A stretch of DNA of 64,000 bases from Bradyrhizobium sp. (GTDB lineage: Bacteria; Pseudomonadota; Alphaproteobacteria; Rhizobiales; Xanthobacteraceae), in the NCBI RefSeq assembly GCF_004799405.1, contig NZ_SSMW01000121.1:35678-99677 (forward strand). Direction: 5' to 3'. Made by a program: the position numbers and the translations under genes. This document shows positions 54,082 to 63,499 of the stretch, piece by piece. The notes under the pieces are model-generated. The model was not told where the DNA came from, made no database searches, and saw only the letters and a list, made by a program, of their open reading frames with translations. How positions within the stretch are numbered: position 1 is the first letter of the stretch; each line of letters opens with the position of its first letter.

Positions 54082-54808
54082 CCTCGCCATCGACGGCCTC
54101 GATGCCGGTTACGGCGCTGTGAAGGCGCTGCGCGGCGTCACCCTCCATGTCGAGGGCGGCGAAACCGTCGCATTGCTTGGCACCAACGGCAACGGCAAGA
54201 GCACGCTGATGAAGTGCGTCGCGGGCCTGGTTCGGCCGACGCGCGGCAGCATGCTGCTCACGATCGACGGGAAGGCGCACGATCTGGCCAGGCTGTCGAC
54301 CGAGGCGATCGTCGATCTCGGCGTGGCGCTGGTGCCTGAGGGGCGGCGGCTGTTTCCCAAGCTGACGGTGCTGGAAAACCTGATGCTCGGCGCCTTCCGC
54401 AAGGCCGCCCGGCGCAACATCGATCGCAACCTGGCGCTCGCCTTCGAGACGTTCCCGGCCCTCAAGGGGCTGCAGGGCCAGATCGCCGGCACCATGTCAG
54501 GCGGGCAGCAACAGATGCTCGCCATCGCCCGCACGCTGATGTCGTCGCCGCGGCTGTTGCTGATCGACGAGCCTTCGGTCGGCCTGTCGCCGCTTTTGGT
54601 CTCGCAGACCATCGCCAAGATCGGCGAACTCAATGCGCATCTCGGCCTGACAGTGCTGATGGCGGAGCAAAACTTCAATCAGGCGATCCGTATCGCCGAT
54701 CGCGGCTACATCATCGTCCATGGTGAAATCGTCGTCGCGGCCGACTCGGTCGATGAATTGAGAGGCAACGACATCGTCAAGCGGCTCTATCTCGGCGGGA
54801 TCGCGTGA
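54071..54808 (+). CDS. livF: Branched-chain amino-acid-type ABC transporter ATPase LivF
   Basis: ATPase of 245 residues starting at a TTG inside the end of livG. Walker A is GTNGNGKST (with Asn for the usual Gly/Ala), the signature is MSGGQQQM and Walker B LLLIDEPSVGLSP. It ends in '...KRLYLGGIA'. It is the last gene of the importer. Confidence 0.9.
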   Translation: MALSLAIDGLDAGYGAVKALRGVTLHVEGGETVALLGTNGNGKSTLMKCVAGLVRPTRGSMLLTIDGKAHDLARLSTEAIVDLGVALVPEGRRLFPKLTVLENLMLGAFRKAARRNIDRNLALAFETFPALKGLQGQIAGTMSGGQQQMLAIARTLMSSPRLLLIDEPSVGLSPLLVSQTIAKIGELNAHLGLTVLMAEQNFNQAIRIADRGYIIVHGEIVVAADSVDELRGNDIVKRLYLGGIA

Positions 54809-54850
54809 TGGGCGGGTTGCGAGGTCTTAGCGCACATCCGCTGCACCGAT

Positions 54851-55138
54851 TCACAAACCTTCGAGCGCAATCATCACGTCGGTCGCCGCGGTCTGGCGCA
54901 GGGCGATCAGCGGCTGGTAGTCGGGCGCGTCGTACCATCGTCTGATCGATGCCATGTCGGGAAATTCGACGATGACCACGCGATTGGGCCGCCAGTCGCC
55001 TTCGAGAACGTCGTGGGTGCCTGTTTTGGTAAGGTAGCGTCCGCCACAGCGCTCGATCATCGGGATGACCTTGACAAGATACTCTTCGAACACTGCTGCG
55101 TTGGTGATTCGGTGTTCGCCGATATAATATGCGGTCAT
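54851..55138 (-). CDS. DUF1330 family protein
   Basis: Small cytoplasmic protein of 95 residues with the dimeric ferredoxin-like alpha+beta DUF1330 fold. The family segments 'YYIGEHRITNAAVFEEYL', 'GGRYLTKTG', 'VVIVEFPDMASIRRWYDAPDY' (given in part) and 'PLIALRQTAATDVMIALEG' are clear. The exact reaction is unknown; members are often found beside catabolic genes. It is convergent with livF and divergent from the permease. Confidence 0.88.
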   Translation of the reverse strand: MTAYYIGEHRITNAAVFEEYLVKVIPMIERCGGRYLTKTGTHDVLEGDWRPNRVVIVEFPDMASIRRWYDAPDYQPLIALRQTAATDVMIALEGL

Positions 55139-55293
55139 GATTGCCTTCCAGTTCCAAGACAGGATGCATCAAGCCGGTGCGGTGGACAAGGGTGACGCGA
55201 TTACCCGCGATCCTGATCCGATATTTTTTGCAGCGATCATCCAAACCGTTGTTTGACGACTATAATGCCCGGGACTCATCAAGGGGTGGTCTG

Positions 55294-56775
55294 TTGGCAA
55301 GTCTCTGGGCCCGGAAATCGACCGCGCAACTCGCCGATGAGGCAGCCCAAGGCGAGGGCGACGGGGCCGGCCATTTGCCGAAGCGGTCGCTGTCCGCGCT
55401 CAATCTCGTCGGGCTCGGGGTCGGCGGCATCATCGGCGCGGGGATATTTGTGCTCACCGGGCACGCCGCCGCCGCGAACGCCGGGCCCGCGGTCACGCTC
55501 TCTTTTATCCTCGGAGCCGTCGCCTCCGCGTTTGCCGGCCTGTGCTACGCCGAGATGTCATCGACGGTCCCGATCAGCGGCAGCGCCTATACCTATGCCT
55601 ACGCCACATTGGGCGAGTTGATCGCATGGATCATCGGCTGGGACCTGATCCTGGAATATGCGGTCGGCGCCATCGCGGTTGCGATCGGCTGGTCCGGTTA
55701 TGTCGTCAGTTTCGCCAGGGATTTTGGCCTGGTCTTTCCGGCGCGGTTCGTCTCGCCGCCATTCAGCTTTGACGCCACCCAACATGTCTGGTCATCGACC
55801 GGAGCCATCCTGAACATTCCTGCCGTCGCGGTGATCGTCCTCATCACGACGCTGCTGGTGATCGGCATCCGGGAGTCGGCCTGGTTCAACAATTTCATCG
55901 TGGCCGTGAAGCTGATCGTCATCGCGCTGTTTTTGATCTGTGCCGCGCCCGCGTTCTCTACCGCGAACTGGGTTACGCCGAGCAATCCCGCCGGGGCGTT
56001 CATGCCTCCCAATGCCGGTGTCGGCATCTACGGCTGGTCGGGCGTGCTTCGCGGCGCGGCCGTGGTGTTTTTTGCCTATATCGGATTCGACGCCGTCTCC
56101 ACCACGGCGCAGGAAGCCAGGACGCCGATGCGGGACATGCCGATCGGCATCTTGGGTTCGCTGGCGATTTGCGCGGCGCTGTATGTCGCGGTCGGCCTTG
56201 TGCTGACCGGGATCGTGCCGTTCGACCGGCTCAACGTTCCCGATCCGATTGCGGTCGGTATCGATGCGGCCGGCGTCGGCTGGCTTTCTCCGTTCGTAAA
56301 ACTCGGGATCGTCTTCGGACTGAACTCGGTCATCCTGGTGATGCTGCTGGCACAACCGCGAATCTTTCGCGCCATGGCGCATGACGGGCTGCTGCCGCGG
56401 GCAGCGGCGAAGATCCATCCCCGTTTTCGCACCCCTTATGTCTCCACGATCGGAACGGGCGTCGTGGTGGCGGTCTTCGCCGGACTGCTGCCGATCGAAC
56501 TGGTCGGAGAACTCGTCAGCATCGGGACTTTGTTCGCGTTTACAGTCGTTTCGCTCGGAACGCTGGCGTTACGGATCACCGAACCCGGATTGGCGAGGCC
56601 GTTCCGGTCGCCTGCGATCTGGATCGTCGCGCCGTGCGGTGCTGCAACCTCGATATTCCTGATGTTCGGCCTGCCGATCGACACCTGGATCAGGTTGGCG
56701 GTGTGGCTCGCGATCGGTCTGGCGATCTATTTTTTCTACGGTTCGAGGCATAGCCGGATGGCGGCTTCCGGGTAG
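55294..56775 (+). CDS. APC superfamily amino acid permease (YhdG/CAT-like)
   Basis: Inner-membrane permease of about 493 residues with 12 or more helices. The APC N-terminal signature is '[21 protein letters not shown]' (given in part, [15 protein letters not shown]), followed by '[20 protein letters not shown]' in helix 3. I chose the TTG at 55294 (MASLWARKS) because AAGGGG lies upstream; a CTG at 55291 or a longer frame to 55141 is possible but the extra N-terminal part looks noncoding. It probably takes up cationic or neutral amino acids. Confidence 0.87.
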   Translation: MASLWARKSTAQLADEAAQGEGDGAGHLPKRSLSALNLVGLGVGGIIGAGIFVLTGHAAAANAGPAVTLSFILGAVASAFAGLCYAEMSSTVPISGSAYTYAYATLGELIAWIIGWDLILEYAVGAIAVAIGWSGYVVSFARDFGLVFPARFVSPPFSFDATQHVWSSTGAILNIPAVAVIVLITTLLVIGIRESAWFNNFIVAVKLIVIALFLICAAPAFSTANWVTPSNPAGAFMPPNAGVGIYGWSGVLRGAAVVFFAYIGFDAVSTTAQEARTPMRDMPIGILGSLAICAALYVAVGLVLTGIVPFDRLNVPDPIAVGIDAAGVGWLSPFVKLGIVFGLNSVILVMLLAQPRIFRAMAHDGLLPRAAAKIHPRFRTPYVSTIGTGVVVAVFAGLLPIELVGELVSIGTLFAFTVVSLGTLALRITEPGLARPFRSPAIWIVAPCGAATSIFLMFGLPIDTWIRLAVWLAIGLAIYFFYGSRHSRMAASG

Positions 56776-56931
56776 CAACGCCTGTGCGATTGCGGTCGTC
56801 GGCTAAAGCAATGATTGAACCAAAAAGCCTAGGAACTACAACCGGATCGTGAACAATTCTCGATTGATATGTTGCCGGTGTCGGGTACTCTGCCAGTTGA
56901 TTTTGCCACGCCGAATGCCGACGGAAAATTC

Positions 56932-58284
56932 ATGCGGGTTTTTTGCGCGCTGCTGCTTGCCGGTGTCATGGCGATCCCGATCGGTGTTGACGCGTTTGCA
57001 GCCGACGGGCCGGGCAGGGTAGCGCTGGTAATCGGCAATGCGAGATATCCGGACAATGACCTGGTCCTGACCGATGCCGCCAACGATACCCAGGACATCG
57101 CCGACGAACTCAAGCATGACGGCTTCGATGTGGAGACCGGCGTCAACCTGACGGGCGACGCCATGCAGCAGGCGCTCGATCGTCTGTACGGGAAGATTTC
57201 GCAAGGGTCCGTTGCGCTGATTTTCTTCGACGGCTTCGGCATTCAATCGGGCCGCCAGAGTTACCTGATTCCGGTCGACGCTCAGATCTGGACGGAACCC
57301 GATGTCCTGCGGGATGGCTTTAACCTGGAGACCATCCTCGGCGAGATGAACAACCGGGGCGCGCTGGTCAAGATTGCGCTACTGAATGCCTCGCGGCGCA
57401 ATCCGTTCGAGCGCCGCTTTCGCCGCTATTCGGCCGGATTGGCCCCGGCGGTCACACCGGGCAACACCCTGGTGCTGTATTCCACCGCCCTCGGTTCGGT
57501 GGCCAATGAAACTCAGAACGACCACAGCCTTTTCGTTACCGAACTGCTGCGGGAGGTTCGCGCTCCCGGCGTCAATGCCGAACAGGCGCTCAGGAACACG
57601 CAGGCGGGGGTCATAAGCGCGTCGAAAAGCGAACAGGTGCCCTGGTTCTCGTCGTCGCTGGCGACTGAGTTTTCGTTCAATCCCGACTCCGACCGTAAAC
57701 CGGATGTCGCCAAGGGGGTGGAGAAAACCCCGGCGTGCGAAGCCGCAAAACCGGCAAGCGCGCCAGGCCCGGAGGATCTGGCCAGGGATCCGGTGATCGC
57801 GGAACTGAGCCGCCGGCTCGCGGCCGATCCCAATGACCAGGTGCTGCATTACAAGCGCGGGCAAATCTATGCGATGAAGCACGCATACCGGCTGGCATTG
57901 CAGGATTTCAATGCAGCCATCCGGCTCGATCCGAAGGATGTCGAGGCCTACAACAACCGTTGCTGGACATTGGCCGCGATCGGCGATTTGCAACCGGCGC
58001 TGAAGGATTGCAACGAGGCGCTTCGGCTCGATCCGGGACGGGCCGATGCGCTGGATAGCCGGGGCCTGGTCAATCTGAAACTGGGCAAAAACGCCGAGTC
58101 GATCAGGGACTATTCCGAAGCGCTCGAGAAAAATTCGCTTTCGGTATCGTCGCTGTTCGGACGCGGCATCGCGAAGGCGCGCAGCGGAACCGACGGGTCG
58201 CTGGATCTGGGCAAAGCGAAATCGATGGATCCGAATATCGCCGGGGAATTCGCGGGCTACGGCATCACCGAATGTAGTCCTTGA
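56932..58284 (+). CDS. Caspase-fold (peptidase C14) protein with TPR repeats, catalytically inactive
   Basis: Exported protein of 450 residues (start at 56932; signal peptide about 1-24, ending AFAAD). A metacaspase-like p20 domain covers about 28-260 ('RVALVIGNARYPDNDLVLTDAANDTQDI', given here only in part). The catalytic His in the family G-H-G motif is Phe102 (GFG) and the catalytic Cys of D-A-C-R is Ser154 in N-A-S-R. Both active-site residues are lost, so it cannot act as a cysteine protease. Three to four TPR repeats follow from about 285 to 440 and probably bind protein partners. It stands alone and is convergent with the MDR dehydrogenase. Confidence 0.88.
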   Translation: MRVFCALLLAGVMAIPIGVDAFAADGPGRVALVIGNARYPDNDLVLTDAANDTQDIADELKHDGFDVETGVNLTGDAMQQALDRLYGKISQGSVALIFFDGFGIQSGRQSYLIPVDAQIWTEPDVLRDGFNLETILGEMNNRGALVKIALLNASRRNPFERRFRRYSAGLAPAVTPGNTLVLYSTALGSVANETQNDHSLFVTELLREVRAPGVNAEQALRNTQAGVISASKSEQVPWFSSSLATEFSFNPDSDRKPDVAKGVEKTPACEAAKPASAPGPEDLARDPVIAELSRRLAADPNDQVLHYKRGQIYAMKHAYRLALQDFNAAIRLDPKDVEAYNNRCWTLAAIGDLQPALKDCNEALRLDPGRADALDSRGLVNLKLGKNAESIRDYSEALEKNSLSVSSLFGRGIAKARSGTDGSLDLGKAKSMDPNIAGEFAGYGITECSP

Positions 58285-58286
58285 CG

Positions 58287-59438
58287 CTACTCCGCCGCCG
58301 CGCTGGCGATTCCCGCCTGCCGGTTGGTAACCACGACCTTGATGGCGTCGTCGACCCGTTCGCGGGCGTATCGCAGCGCCGTCGGCAGATCGGCCAGCGC
58401 GAAAGTATGGGTGTGGATTTTGGTGGCGTCGAAACGCTTTTCCGCCATCAGGGCCATCGCGCGGCGGGTGGCGCTGCGGCCTTCGCCGCGGATGCCGTAG
58501 ACGTAGATATTGTTCTTCACCAGATGCGCCAGATCGATCGTCACCGGGGCGTGCGGGAATGCCGCCAGGCAGATTTTCCCGCCGCGATTGGTCATGTGGA
58601 TGGCCTGATTGACGGTGGCCTCGGTGCCGGCGCATTCGACGACATAATCCGCGCCGATTCCGCCGGTGAGTTGTTTCACGACATCGACCGCGTTCTCGTC
58701 GGCGATGTTGATGACGCGGTCCGCGCCCAGTTCGCGGCCGATGGCGAGCCGCTTGTTGCGGGTGCCGGTCAGGATGACGGGGCTTGCGCCCAGCGCCTTG
58801 GCGACGGCCACCGCGAGCAGCCCGATCGGGCCGGGACCGATCACCACCACGCTTTCGCCGGCGACGAGCCCGCCCAGTTCGGTCAGTCCGTACATCGAGG
58901 TTCCGGCGGTGACGACCAGCGTCGCTTCGGCATCGCCCATGGTGGCGGGCACCCGCGCCAGCGTGTTGATGTGGTTGATCGCGTATTCGGCAAAGCCGCC
59001 GTCGGTGGTGAACCCGTTGGCGCGATGGCCCTTGGCGGCGTTTCCGTAGTTGAGGCACGAGGTGTACATGCCCTGGCGGCATCGCTTGCACTGTCCGCAG
59101 CCGGCATGGATCTCCACGCTGACGCGCTCGCCGATCCCGAACTCGTCGACCTCGGGTCCCAGCGCTGCGACCGTGCCCATATATTCATGACCGGGCGTGA
59201 AGTTCTTGTTGAAGGGCAGGCCGCCCTGAATGCTCGCCGGCGATCCGCCGTGGATGACCTCAAGGTCGGTCGCGCAGATCGCGACCGCGTCGATGCGGAC
59301 CAGCACTTCGGCGCGCCCGGGAACGGGCACAGGCTTGTCGCGCAGGAAAAGCTCGTCCGGATTACCCAGCACCCAGGCTTTCATTTGCGCCGGCACGGGA
59401 AGGTCGGCTGATAGTCTGACACCGGCGGGCGCGTACAT
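58287..59438 (-). CDS. Zinc-binding MDR-family alcohol dehydrogenase
   Basis: Medium-chain dehydrogenase of 383 residues. The catalytic-zinc ligands are Cys and His ('AICATDLEV', 'GHEYMG'), and a second set of Cys ('GCGQCKRCRQGMYTSC') makes the structural zinc site. The NAD-binding fold has 'VVIGPGPIGLLAVAVAKALG'. The first 18 residues precede the usual MKAWVLG start; a later ATG at 59384 lacks a ribosome site. It belongs to a minus-strand pair with the HIBADH-family gene and probably oxidises a sugar, polyol or hydroxy acid. Confidence 0.85.
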   Translation of the reverse strand: MYAPAGVRLSADLPVPAQMKAWVLGNPDELFLRDKPVPVPGRAEVLVRIDAVAICATDLEVIHGGSPASIQGGLPFNKNFTPGHEYMGTVAALGPEVDEFGIGERVSVEIHAGCGQCKRCRQGMYTSCLNYGNAAKGHRANGFTTDGGFAEYAINHINTLARVPATMGDAEATLVVTAGTSMYGLTELGGLVAGESVVVIGPGPIGLLAVAVAKALGASPVILTGTRNKRLAIGRELGADRVINIADENAVDVVKQLTGGIGADYVVECAGTEATVNQAIHMTNRGGKICLAAFPHAPVTIDLAHLVKNNIYVYGIRGEGRSATRRAMALMAEKRFDATKIHTHTFALADLPTALRYARERVDDAIKVVVTNRQAGIASAAAE

Positions 59439-59498
59439 GGCGGATGATCCCTCGTGGCGCGGAAACTCTAGCGGAAATCATCGGCAGGTGAAATTGCT

Positions 59499-60410
59499 TC
59501 AACCGGTTTGAGAGGCCGACAGCTTGTAGATTTCGAGCGCGTCGGCATCGGCGCCGAGCGCGGCCTTGGCCAATCTGAACAGTTGGGCGGCCAGCGCCGA
59601 CATCGGCACCGGGCTCGAAGTGTCGCGGGCGACGTCGATCACGGTGTCGAGGTCCTTCAGCATGGTTGCGATATGGCCTGCGGGGGGCGAATGAATGCCC
59701 TGCACCATGCGCGGCACGAACAATTGCAGCGGGATCGAATCGGCAAAGCCGCCGGCCAGCGCTTCCGGCAACCGGTTGGCGTCGATCCCGGCATTGACCG
59801 CCAGCCGCGCCGCCTCCGCCAGCACCGCCATGGCGCATCCGACGATCACCTGGTTGCAGAGCTTGGTGGTCTGGCCCGCGCCGGTCGGGCCCATATGCGT
59901 GAGCCTGCGCGCCATCGCCAGAACATAGGGCCTGACCTTCTCGATATCGGCGGCATCGCCGCCGGCCATCACCGCCAGCGTGCCTTCCTCCGCGCCCTTG
60001 GTGCCGCCCGAGACCGGCGCATCGATCCATCCCATCCCGTTGGCCGTCGTCAGCCGCGCGGCGATGGCGCGCGCCGCATCCGGGTGGATCGACGAGAAGT
60101 CGACCACGAGCTTGCCCTGGCCCGCCGCGGTGGCGAGGCCGTCGGGGCCGAACGCCACCTCTTCGACGGCGGCGGCATCGGTGAGGCACATGAAGATGAT
60201 GTCGGCGGCGGCGGCGACCTCGCGCGGTTGCGCTGCGAGTTTCGCGCCAGCCTCGACCAATGCGATGGCGTTGCCGGCAGACCGGTTCCAGACCGTGACG
60301 TCATAGCCTGCATTGATCAGGCGCCGGGTCATGGGAAATCCCATCATCCCGAGCCCGAGATAGCCGAGCTTCTCCGCGCCCGTTCGGTCGGCTCCGCCAG
60401 CGCCCGCCAT
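59499..60410 (-). CDS. NAD(P)-dependent beta-hydroxyacid dehydrogenase, HIBADH family (third copy)
   Basis: Dehydrogenase of 303 residues with the Rossmann motif LGYLGLGMMGFPM, the substrate loop 'DAPVSGGTKGAEEG' and the Lys in 'GAGQTTKLCNQ'. The Cys/Asn after the Lys and the 'PVSGGTKGA' loop are close to tartronate semialdehyde or 2-hydroxy-3-oxopropionate reductases. It is upstream of the MDR gene (60-bp gap) and divergent from the binding-protein/IlvD pair. This looks like a sugar-acid or hydroxy-acid pathway. Confidence 0.87.
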   Translation of the reverse strand: MAGAGGADRTGAEKLGYLGLGMMGFPMTRRLINAGYDVTVWNRSAGNAIALVEAGAKLAAQPREVAAAADIIFMCLTDAAAVEEVAFGPDGLATAAGQGKLVVDFSSIHPDAARAIAARLTTANGMGWIDAPVSGGTKGAEEGTLAVMAGGDAADIEKVRPYVLAMARRLTHMGPTGAGQTTKLCNQVIVGCAMAVLAEAARLAVNAGIDANRLPEALAGGFADSIPLQLFVPRMVQGIHSPPAGHIATMLKDLDTVIDVARDTSSPVPMSALAAQLFRLAKAALGADADALEIYKLSASQTG

Positions 60411-60585
60411 TGTGTTTCTCCTACTTTAGTCGCTTCGCCCCGTGGCCTTAGCACATTCCTGGGCCATGCCGGATGCACTATCCGGAGCCTCGTCCGATGG
60501 CTTGCCTCATTGTTTGAACCATGAAAGGCTTATCGGCATGTTTATGTCGTACCGGCGTTTCGGGCAGCGCAAAAGTGGAGCAGGG

Positions 60586-61572
60586 ATGATGCGGATATCT
60601 TCGAACTGGATCGTGGCGGCGGGGGCCGCGGCCGCGATTTTGGCCGGCGTGAGTTCGTCTTGCGCGCAACAGACGATCCGCGTCGGCTGGACCATTCCGG
60701 CCGAGGAATCGAAATACTGGATGATGCGCAGGCCGGCCGAATTTCCCGATCTTGGCAAGACCTACAATATCGAATGGACCCAGTTTCAGGGCACCGCGCC
60801 GATGACGCAGGCGCTGGCCGCGGGCGCGCTCGATTGCGCGACCCAGGCGCCATTGTCGCTGGCGAACGGCGTGGTCGGCGGCAACCTGAAAGCCTACATC
60901 GTCGCCCAGCACGTGTTCGAAAAGCCGGGCGGCTTCTCGGTCTATTGGGCGGTCAAGGACGATTCCCCGATCAAGACCATCGCCGACCTCAAGGGCAAGA
61001 CCATCGGCATCTCGGTGATCGGCGGCGGCACCCAGGGGCCGCTCAACATGCTCTTGAAGCAGAACGGCATCGACCCGGCAAAGGACATCAAGCTGGTCGA
61101 GGTCGGCTTTGCGGTCTCCGAAGACGCCTTGCGCCAGGGCCGCGTCGATGCGGTCAACATGAACCAGCCGTTCGCCGCGCGCGCCGAAGCCAAGGGCGGC
61201 ATCCGCAAGCTGTTTTCGCTCAACCAGGCGATGCCGAACATCGTCCACATCCTGGAAGCCTGCCGCGCCGAATTCGTCGACAAGAATCCGGAACTGGCCA
61301 AGGCCTATGTGCGCGACATCACCTCCGGCATGAAAAAGGCGCTGGCCAATCGCGAGGAGACCCTCAAGGTCGTCTCCGAAGTGCTGAAGGCGCCGGTCCC
61401 GGTGCTGGATACCTACCTGCTCAAGGACAATGATTTCGGCAGGGATCCGGGTGCTGCGCCGAATTTCCCCGCGATCCAGAAGATGCTCGACATCTATGCC
61501 GAGACCGGAATGCTGCCCAAGATGGATGTCGCGCAGTTCAAGCATCCGACCATCGTGGCACCGCTGCAGTAG
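60586..61572 (+). CDS. ABC transporter substrate-binding protein, NMT1/SsuA-like
   Basis: Periplasmic binding protein of 328 residues. The start at 60586 follows GGAG (ATG 60589 is an equal choice), and a signal peptide covers about 1-26. 'AALDCATQAPLSLANG' style and 'DLKGKTIGISVIGGGTQG' are typical of the SsuA/TauA fold. No permease or ATPase follows directly: IlvD is next. An ABC ATPase begins at 63.7 kb, so the transport genes may be separated by ilvD. The frame is open back to 60442 without protein-like character. Confidence 0.85.
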   Translation: MMRISSNWIVAAGAAAAILAGVSSSCAQQTIRVGWTIPAEESKYWMMRRPAEFPDLGKTYNIEWTQFQGTAPMTQALAAGALDCATQAPLSLANGVVGGNLKAYIVAQHVFEKPGGFSVYWAVKDDSPIKTIADLKGKTIGISVIGGGTQGPLNMLLKQNGIDPAKDIKLVEVGFAVSEDALRQGRVDAVNMNQPFAARAEAKGGIRKLFSLNQAMPNIVHILEACRAEFVDKNPELAKAYVRDITSGMKKALANREETLKVVSEVLKAPVPVLDTYLLKDNDFGRDPGAAPNFPAIQKMLDIYAETGMLPKMDVAQFKHPTIVAPLQ

Positions 61573-61587
61573 TGGTAGCAGTTTCCC

Positions 61588-61704
61588 GTCGTCCCGGCCT
61601 TGAGCCGGGACCCATACCGCGTGATGTAACGTTAAGGCGATGTGGTTGACGCCTTCTGCAACAACTGACGCCCGGGATTATGGGTCCCGGCGTTCGCCGG
61701 GACC
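61588..61704. repeat. Paired inverted repeat (REP-like) between the binding protein and ilvD
   Basis: Hairpin 1 is GTCCCGGC/GCCGGGAC (61591-61598 and 61604-61611, 8-bp perfect arms). Hairpin 2 is GTCCCGGCG/CGCCGGGAC (61684-61692 and 61695-61703, 9-bp perfect arms). The segments GGGACCCATA (61607-61616) and TATGGGTCCC (61679-61688) also pair, so the whole can fold into a cruciform. This 'GTCCCGGC...GCCGGGAC' type is the dispersed repeat family of Bradyrhizobium. It ends 7 bp before the ilvD start, where a ribosome site would be expected. Confidence 0.7.
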
Positions 61705-61710
61705 ACAAGC

Positions 61711-63411
61711 ATGAAAAAATGGCGATCGCGCGTGACGACGGATGGTCTCGACCGTGCGCCGCATCGCGCCTTCATGCGGGCGATGGGGCTGGACGACGCC
61801 GCACTCGCCAGGCCGATGATCGGCGTGGTCAGCATGAAGGGCGAGCAGACGCCCTGCAACATGACGCACGATTTCCAGGTCGATGCCGCCAAGGCCGGCA
61901 TCGCCGAGGCCGGCGGTACGCCGCGGGAATTCACCACCATCTCGGTCTCCGACGGCATCAGCATGAATCACGAGGGCATGAAGTTCTCGCTGCTGTCGCG
62001 CGAGCTGATTGCCGATTCAATCGAGGCGGTGGTCCACGGCCTTGCCTATGACGCGCTGATCGGGTTCGGCGGCTGCGACAAGACGCTGCCCGGCGTGATG
62101 ATGGGCATGATCCGCTGCAACGTGCCGTCGATCTTCATCTATGGCGGCAGCGCGCTTCCCGGCAAGTTCGAGGGACGCACGCTCACGGTGCTGGATTCCT
62201 ACGAGGCCGTCGGCAGCTTCATGACCGGCGAAATCGACGCGGCGACGCTGGAAGGCATCGAGCGTAGCTGCCTGCCGACCATCGGCGCCTGCGCCGGACA
62301 ATTCACCGCCAACACCATGGCGATGGTGTCGGAGGCGATGGGGCTGACGATCCCCAACGTCTCGATGATCCCCGGCGTCTATGCCGAGCGCGCGCAGGCC
62401 GCACGCCGGGCTGGCCGGCTGGTGATGCAGATGCTCGAGCGCGGCGGGCCATTGCCGCGTGAAATCGTGACGCGAAAAGCGCTGGAAAACGGCGCGGCGA
62501 TCGTCGCGGCAACCGGCGGCTCGACCAACGCCGCGCTGCATCTGCCGGCGCTCGCCAACGAAGCCGGTATTGCCTTTACGATCGACGATGTTGGCGCGGT
62601 GTTTGCCCGCACGCCTTTGATCGGCAATCTGCGTCCGGGCGGCAAGTACACCGCCAAGGACGTTTACGATATCGGCGGCACGGCGGTCATCGTTCGCGCG
62701 CTGGTCGAAAGCGGTCACATCGACGGTTCGTGTCTGACCATCACCGGGCGGACGATTGCGGAGGAATATGGCGGCGCCAATGCGCCCGATGGCGAGATCA
62801 TTTTCGGCACCAACAAGCCGATCATGCCGGATGGCGGGGTCGCGGTGCTCAAGGGCAATCTTTGTCCCGATGGCGCCGTCATCAAGGTCGCCGGCCTGAA
62901 GAAACTGGTGTTCGAAGGCACCGCGCGGGTGTTCGAGGACGAGGAACATTGCGTCGATGCCGTCCGCAACCGCAACTATGCCGAAGGCGAAATATTGGTG
63001 ATCCGCAATGAAGGCCCGGTCGGCGGTCCCGGCATGCGCGAGATGCTGGGCGTCACCGCGCTGATTTACGGGCAGGGGATGGGTGAGAAGGTGGCGCTCA
63101 TCACCGACGGCCGCTTTTCCGGCGCGACCCGCGGCATTTGCGTCGGCTACGTCTCGCCGGAATCCTTCATCGGCGGTCCGCTGGCGCTGGTGCGCGACGG
63201 CGACCGCATCCGGATCGACGCCGGCGCGCGCCGCATGGACCTCTTGATCGACGACAGTGAATTCGCAAAGCGGCGGCAGGCCTGGAAGCCGCGGCCGCCG
63301 CGGCATCGCGCAGGCGCGCTCGCCAAATATGCGCGTCTGGTGGGGCAGGCGCCCGGCGGCGCCGTCACGCATGATGGAGCGGCGGAATGGCCATGGTTCG
63401 ACGAGCGGTGA
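61711..63411 (+). CDS. Dihydroxy-acid dehydratase / sugar-acid dehydratase (IlvD/Edd family)
   Basis: Fe-S dehydratase of 566 residues, family length. Cys49, Cys122 and Cys194 match the three cluster ligands of [2Fe-2S] IlvD/Edd enzymes ('TPCNMTH', 'GGCDKTLPG', 'GACAGQFTA'). The C-terminal half has '[23 protein letters not shown]'. The family includes branched-chain amino-acid dihydroxy-acid dehydratase and sugar-acid dehydratases. Its place beside a binding protein and dehydrogenases suggests a catabolic sugar-acid role and not the housekeeping ilvD. The start codon directly follows a stable hairpin and has no visible Shine-Dalgarno. Confidence 0.9.
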   Translation: MKKWRSRVTTDGLDRAPHRAFMRAMGLDDAALARPMIGVVSMKGEQTPCNMTHDFQVDAAKAGIAEAGGTPREFTTISVSDGISMNHEGMKFSLLSRELIADSIEAVVHGLAYDALIGFGGCDKTLPGVMMGMIRCNVPSIFIYGGSALPGKFEGRTLTVLDSYEAVGSFMTGEIDAATLEGIERSCLPTIGACAGQFTANTMAMVSEAMGLTIPNVSMIPGVYAERAQAARRAGRLVMQMLERGGPLPREIVTRKALENGAAIVAATGGSTNAALHLPALANEAGIAFTIDDVGAVFARTPLIGNLRPGGKYTAKDVYDIGGTAVIVRALVESGHIDGSCLTITGRTIAEEYGGANAPDGEIIFGTNKPIMPDGGVAVLKGNLCPDGAVIKVAGLKKLVFEGTARVFEDEEHCVDAVRNRNYAEGEILVIRNEGPVGGPGMREMLGVTALIYGQGMGEKVALITDGRFSGATRGICVGYVSPESFIGGPLALVRDGDRIRIDAGARRMDLLIDDSEFAKRRQAWKPRPPRHRAGALAKYARLVGQAPGGAVTHDGAAEWPWFDER

Positions 63412-63499
63412 TGAACCCTTTGTATATTGGCTCCGGATGGTCTAACTGGTTTGCCGGAAATTCCGGGAACAGGAATGGCCGTTCATATCGGGGAGCATC

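Noticed and set aside
62017..63372. Long antisense open frame (451 residues) opposite the IlvD/Edd gene
   Set aside because: Same shadow effect: Asp/Arg/His-rich composition with no hydrophobic core or recognisable motif.
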